DNA of 5,602 nucleotides from an uncultured Micrococcales bacterium (GTDB taxonomy: Bacteria; Actinomycetota; Actinomycetes; Actinomycetales; Microbacteriaceae). The notes beneath the pieces are model-generated. The model saw nothing but the letters and a program-made list of their open reading frames with translations, was not told the DNA's origin and ran no database searches. Shown here piece after piece: positions 5,242-5,602 of this stretch. Both the position numbers and the translations under genes were made by a program. The stretch lies in contig CAINTU010000028.1 of NCBI GenBank assembly GCA_903853515.1, forward strand, positions 1 to 5,602, given 5' to 3'. The first letter of the stretch is position 1. Each line of letters starts with the position of its first letter.

Positions 5242-5602
5242 TGACTATCGAAACTCAAACCGAGATCGCGGCAGTGCCAAGTTTCAACGTGACGCTTTTT
5301 GTGCGTCGCTATAACCCTGAGGTTGATGAAGAGCCAAAGTGGCAAGACTTCGACGTGCAGGTGTTTGGCACCGATCGTGTGCTCGATGCATTGCACAAAA
5401 TCAAGTGGGAAATCGACGGAACACTAACTTTTAGACGCAGCTGTGCACACGGTGTGTGTGGTTCTGACGCAATGCGCATCAATGGCCGCAACCGTTTGGC
5501 TTGCAAGACGTTGATTAAAGACTTGGATATCACTCAGCCGATTTATGTTGAGCCTATTAAGGGGTTGACTGTCGAAAAAGACCTCGTCGTCGACATGAAC
5601 CC
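5241..5602 (+). CDS. sdhB: Succinate dehydrogenase iron-sulfur subunit (3' truncated)
   Basis: The first 120 residues are present; the window ends inside the gene. The subunit carries electrons from SdhA FAD to the membrane quinone through [2Fe-2S], [4Fe-4S] and [3Fe-4S] clusters. The N-terminal plant-ferredoxin-like domain is complete through its cluster. Cys68, Cys73, Asp76 and Cys88 (SCAHGVCGSD and LAC) have the same spacing as E. coli SdhB Cys55, Cys60, Asp63 and Cys75, with Asp in place of the cysteine found in many other homologs. The cysteine clusters for the other two centres lie beyond the window. Its ATG overlaps the last base of the sdhA TAA, implying translational coupling that would favour equal amounts of the two soluble subunits. 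Confidence 0.95.
   Translation, partial: MTIETQTEIAAVPSFNVTLFVRRYNPEVDEEPKWQDFDVQVFGTDRVLDALHKIKWEIDGTLTFRRSCAHGVCGSDAMRINGRNRLACKTLIKDLDITQPIYVEPIKGLTVEKDLVVDMN

Overview
This window looks like chromosomal core DNA from an actinobacterium, most probably Microbacteriaceae or a close relative. The GC content is moderate for that group. The SdhC, SdhD and ManC proteins read like actinobacterial versions (for example the SdhC stretch GMWSWVLHRITG), and start codons are mixed ATG/GTG/TTG. The taxonomic call is inferred from remembered family sequences, not from a search.

Layout. Two gene blocks diverge from a regulatory region at about 2439-2575. On the right (+ strand) is a succinate dehydrogenase operon, sdhC-sdhD-sdhA-sdhB, with sdhB cut by the window end. 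It encodes respiratory complex II, which oxidises succinate to fumarate in the TCA cycle and passes electrons to membrane quinone, presumably menaquinone. On the left (- strand) are manC (GTP:mannose-1-phosphate guanylyltransferase), then a BMP/PnrA-like lipoprotein gene, then after 160 bp the first 18 codons of another exported protein. The last is plausibly a second substrate-binding lipoprotein at the head of a nucleoside ABC-transporter cluster.

The most unusual element is at 1251-1320, where the gap between manC and the lipoprotein gene is filled by five tandem copies of a 14-bp unit. On the coding strand each unit ends in ATGA, and the last ATGA is the lipoprotein start. Because of the 14-bp period, each ATG opens a five-codon reading frame whose TGA overlaps the next ATG. 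The result is a chain of four minicistrons running from just behind the manC stop into the lipoprotein start, which looks like a termination-reinitiation ladder.

The divergent region holds a 16-bp CRP/GlxR-type box (TGTGA-N6-GCACA) placed to act on sdhC and possibly on manC. It also has candidate -10 elements, a 7-bp dyad in the presumed sdhC leader and a strong AGGAGG ribosome binding site before a GTG start. No stretch over 300 bases lacks a gene. I saw no tRNA, rRNA, insertion sequence, CRISPR array or convincing intrinsic terminator.
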